64,000 nucleotides of DNA from Consotaella salsifontis (GTDB lineage Bacteria > Pseudomonadota > Alphaproteobacteria > Rhizobiales > Rhizobiaceae), in contig NZ_FUXL01000011.1 in assembly GCF_900167365.1 (NCBI RefSeq), positions 62,001-126,000 on the forward strand, written 5' to 3'. Shown here one piece after another: positions 63,628-64,000 of this stretch. The position numbers and the translations under genes were made by a program. Numbering within the stretch: position 1 is the first letter of the stretch; each line of letters opens with the position of its first letter. The notes beneath the pieces are model-generated. The model searched no databases, had not been told where the DNA came from, and saw only the letters and a list, made by a program, of their open reading frames with translations.

Positions 63628-64000
63628 TTGCGGACGATCCGCGCCTTGTCGCGAAGCGTCTTCAGCACGTCCTCGCCGGGCGCCTGCTTGCCCAGCGCTT
63701 CCATGTCCTGCTGCTGGTAGACCATCGCCGCGACCTTGTCGTCGGAGATCTTCTGGCTGTCGCAGACGGCGATGAACTCGACACCACGTTCCGTCGTCTT
63801 CGGCGCCGTTGCCCGCCCGACGGGCGTCGAGATGATGGCGTCCTTCCAGTTGGGCGGCAGTTCCGGCTGGGTCACGCGCCCGAGGTCGCGCACCGTGACG
63901 TCCCTCAACCCCTTGGCGAGGTCGTAGGTCGCTCGACAGGAGGTGAAACGCGAGCGCAGCTGGTTCGCCTCCTGCATCCGGCGCGAGGTCTCGCCCTTCT
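63624..64000 (-). CDS. surA: SurA-like periplasmic peptidyl-prolyl isomerase (3' part)
   Basis: Only the C-terminal ~125 codons are visible; the gene extends past the right edge. [24 protein letters not shown]-like PPIase end and a helical tail ([13 protein letters not shown]) fit SurA of Hyphomicrobiales. Context lptD-surA-pdxA-rsmA supports the call. It would chaperone outer-membrane proteins. Confidence 0.75.
   Translation of the reverse strand, partial: KGETSRRMQEANQLRSRFTSCRATYDLAKGLRDVTVRDLGRVTQPELPPNWKDAIISTPVGRATAPKTTERGVEFIAVCDSQKISDDKVAAMVYQQQDMEALGKQAPGEDVLKTLRDKARIVRK

Overview
The window reads as chromosome of a GC-rich alphaproteobacterium of the order Hyphomicrobiales (Rhizobiales). 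The evidence is the lptD/surA-pdxA-rsmA order, the small rhizobial-type psd-pssA pair, the rpsF-rpsR-DUF2232-rplI and fabD-fabG-acpP-fabF-mltG-yicC-gmk runs, and the protein sequences themselves. The genus cannot be fixed from the sequence alone. The chromosomal genes are tightly packed, with many 4-nt ATGA/GTGA overlaps.

Region 1 (1-16632) is a near-complete cobalamin (B12) locus. A promoter and a canonical cobalamin riboswitch on the minus strand control cobU-cobW-cobN. cysG (siroheme/precorrin-2 synthesis) lies beside a thiamine-binding-like gene. A long plus-strand operon holds cbiX(long)-cobH-cobL-cobI-[cbiG-cobJ fusion]-cobM. A minus-strand cbiD-cobK pair, a plus-strand cobB-cobC-cbiB run and a minus-strand cobS follow. 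The gene set mixes early-cobalt ('anaerobic') enzymes (CbiX, CbiD, CbiG) with the late-cobalt ('aerobic') chelatase subunit CobN and CobW. No cobG, cobZ or cobF is present in the window.

Region 2 (16633-26523) holds a small coiled-coil protein, cysQ, and a sugar locus. In the sugar locus a GH31 alpha-xylosidase (YicI type, 772 aa) and a complete ABC importer are divergent from a LacI-type regulator. A perfect 14-bp palindromic operator lies between them.

Region 3 (about 26595-37667) is an integrated 11-kb element bounded by 14-bp direct repeats. The right repeat is the 3' end of an intact tRNA-Ser(GCT). The element carries a P4-type integrase, an AlpA-type regulator, and a winged-helix replication initiator whose coding sequence contains five lambda-ori-like iterons. 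It also has a complete HK97-type head and packaging set: head closure, large terminase, HNH, capsid, prohead protease, adaptor and portal. It has no tail, lysis or immunity genes. This is the layout expected of a capsid-forming phage satellite (cf-PICI-like) that would borrow tails from a helper phage, and it is the most interesting object in the window.

Region 4 (37745-64000) is housekeeping: a LysM protein, an Atm1-type ABC exporter, psd-pssA, an FMN-binding protein, an SDR, purF, cvpA, radA, alr, dnaB, cfa, the rpsF-rpsR-DUF2232-rplI operon, the fatty-acid cluster with mltG, yicC and gmk, then rsmA, pdxA and the 3' part of surA.
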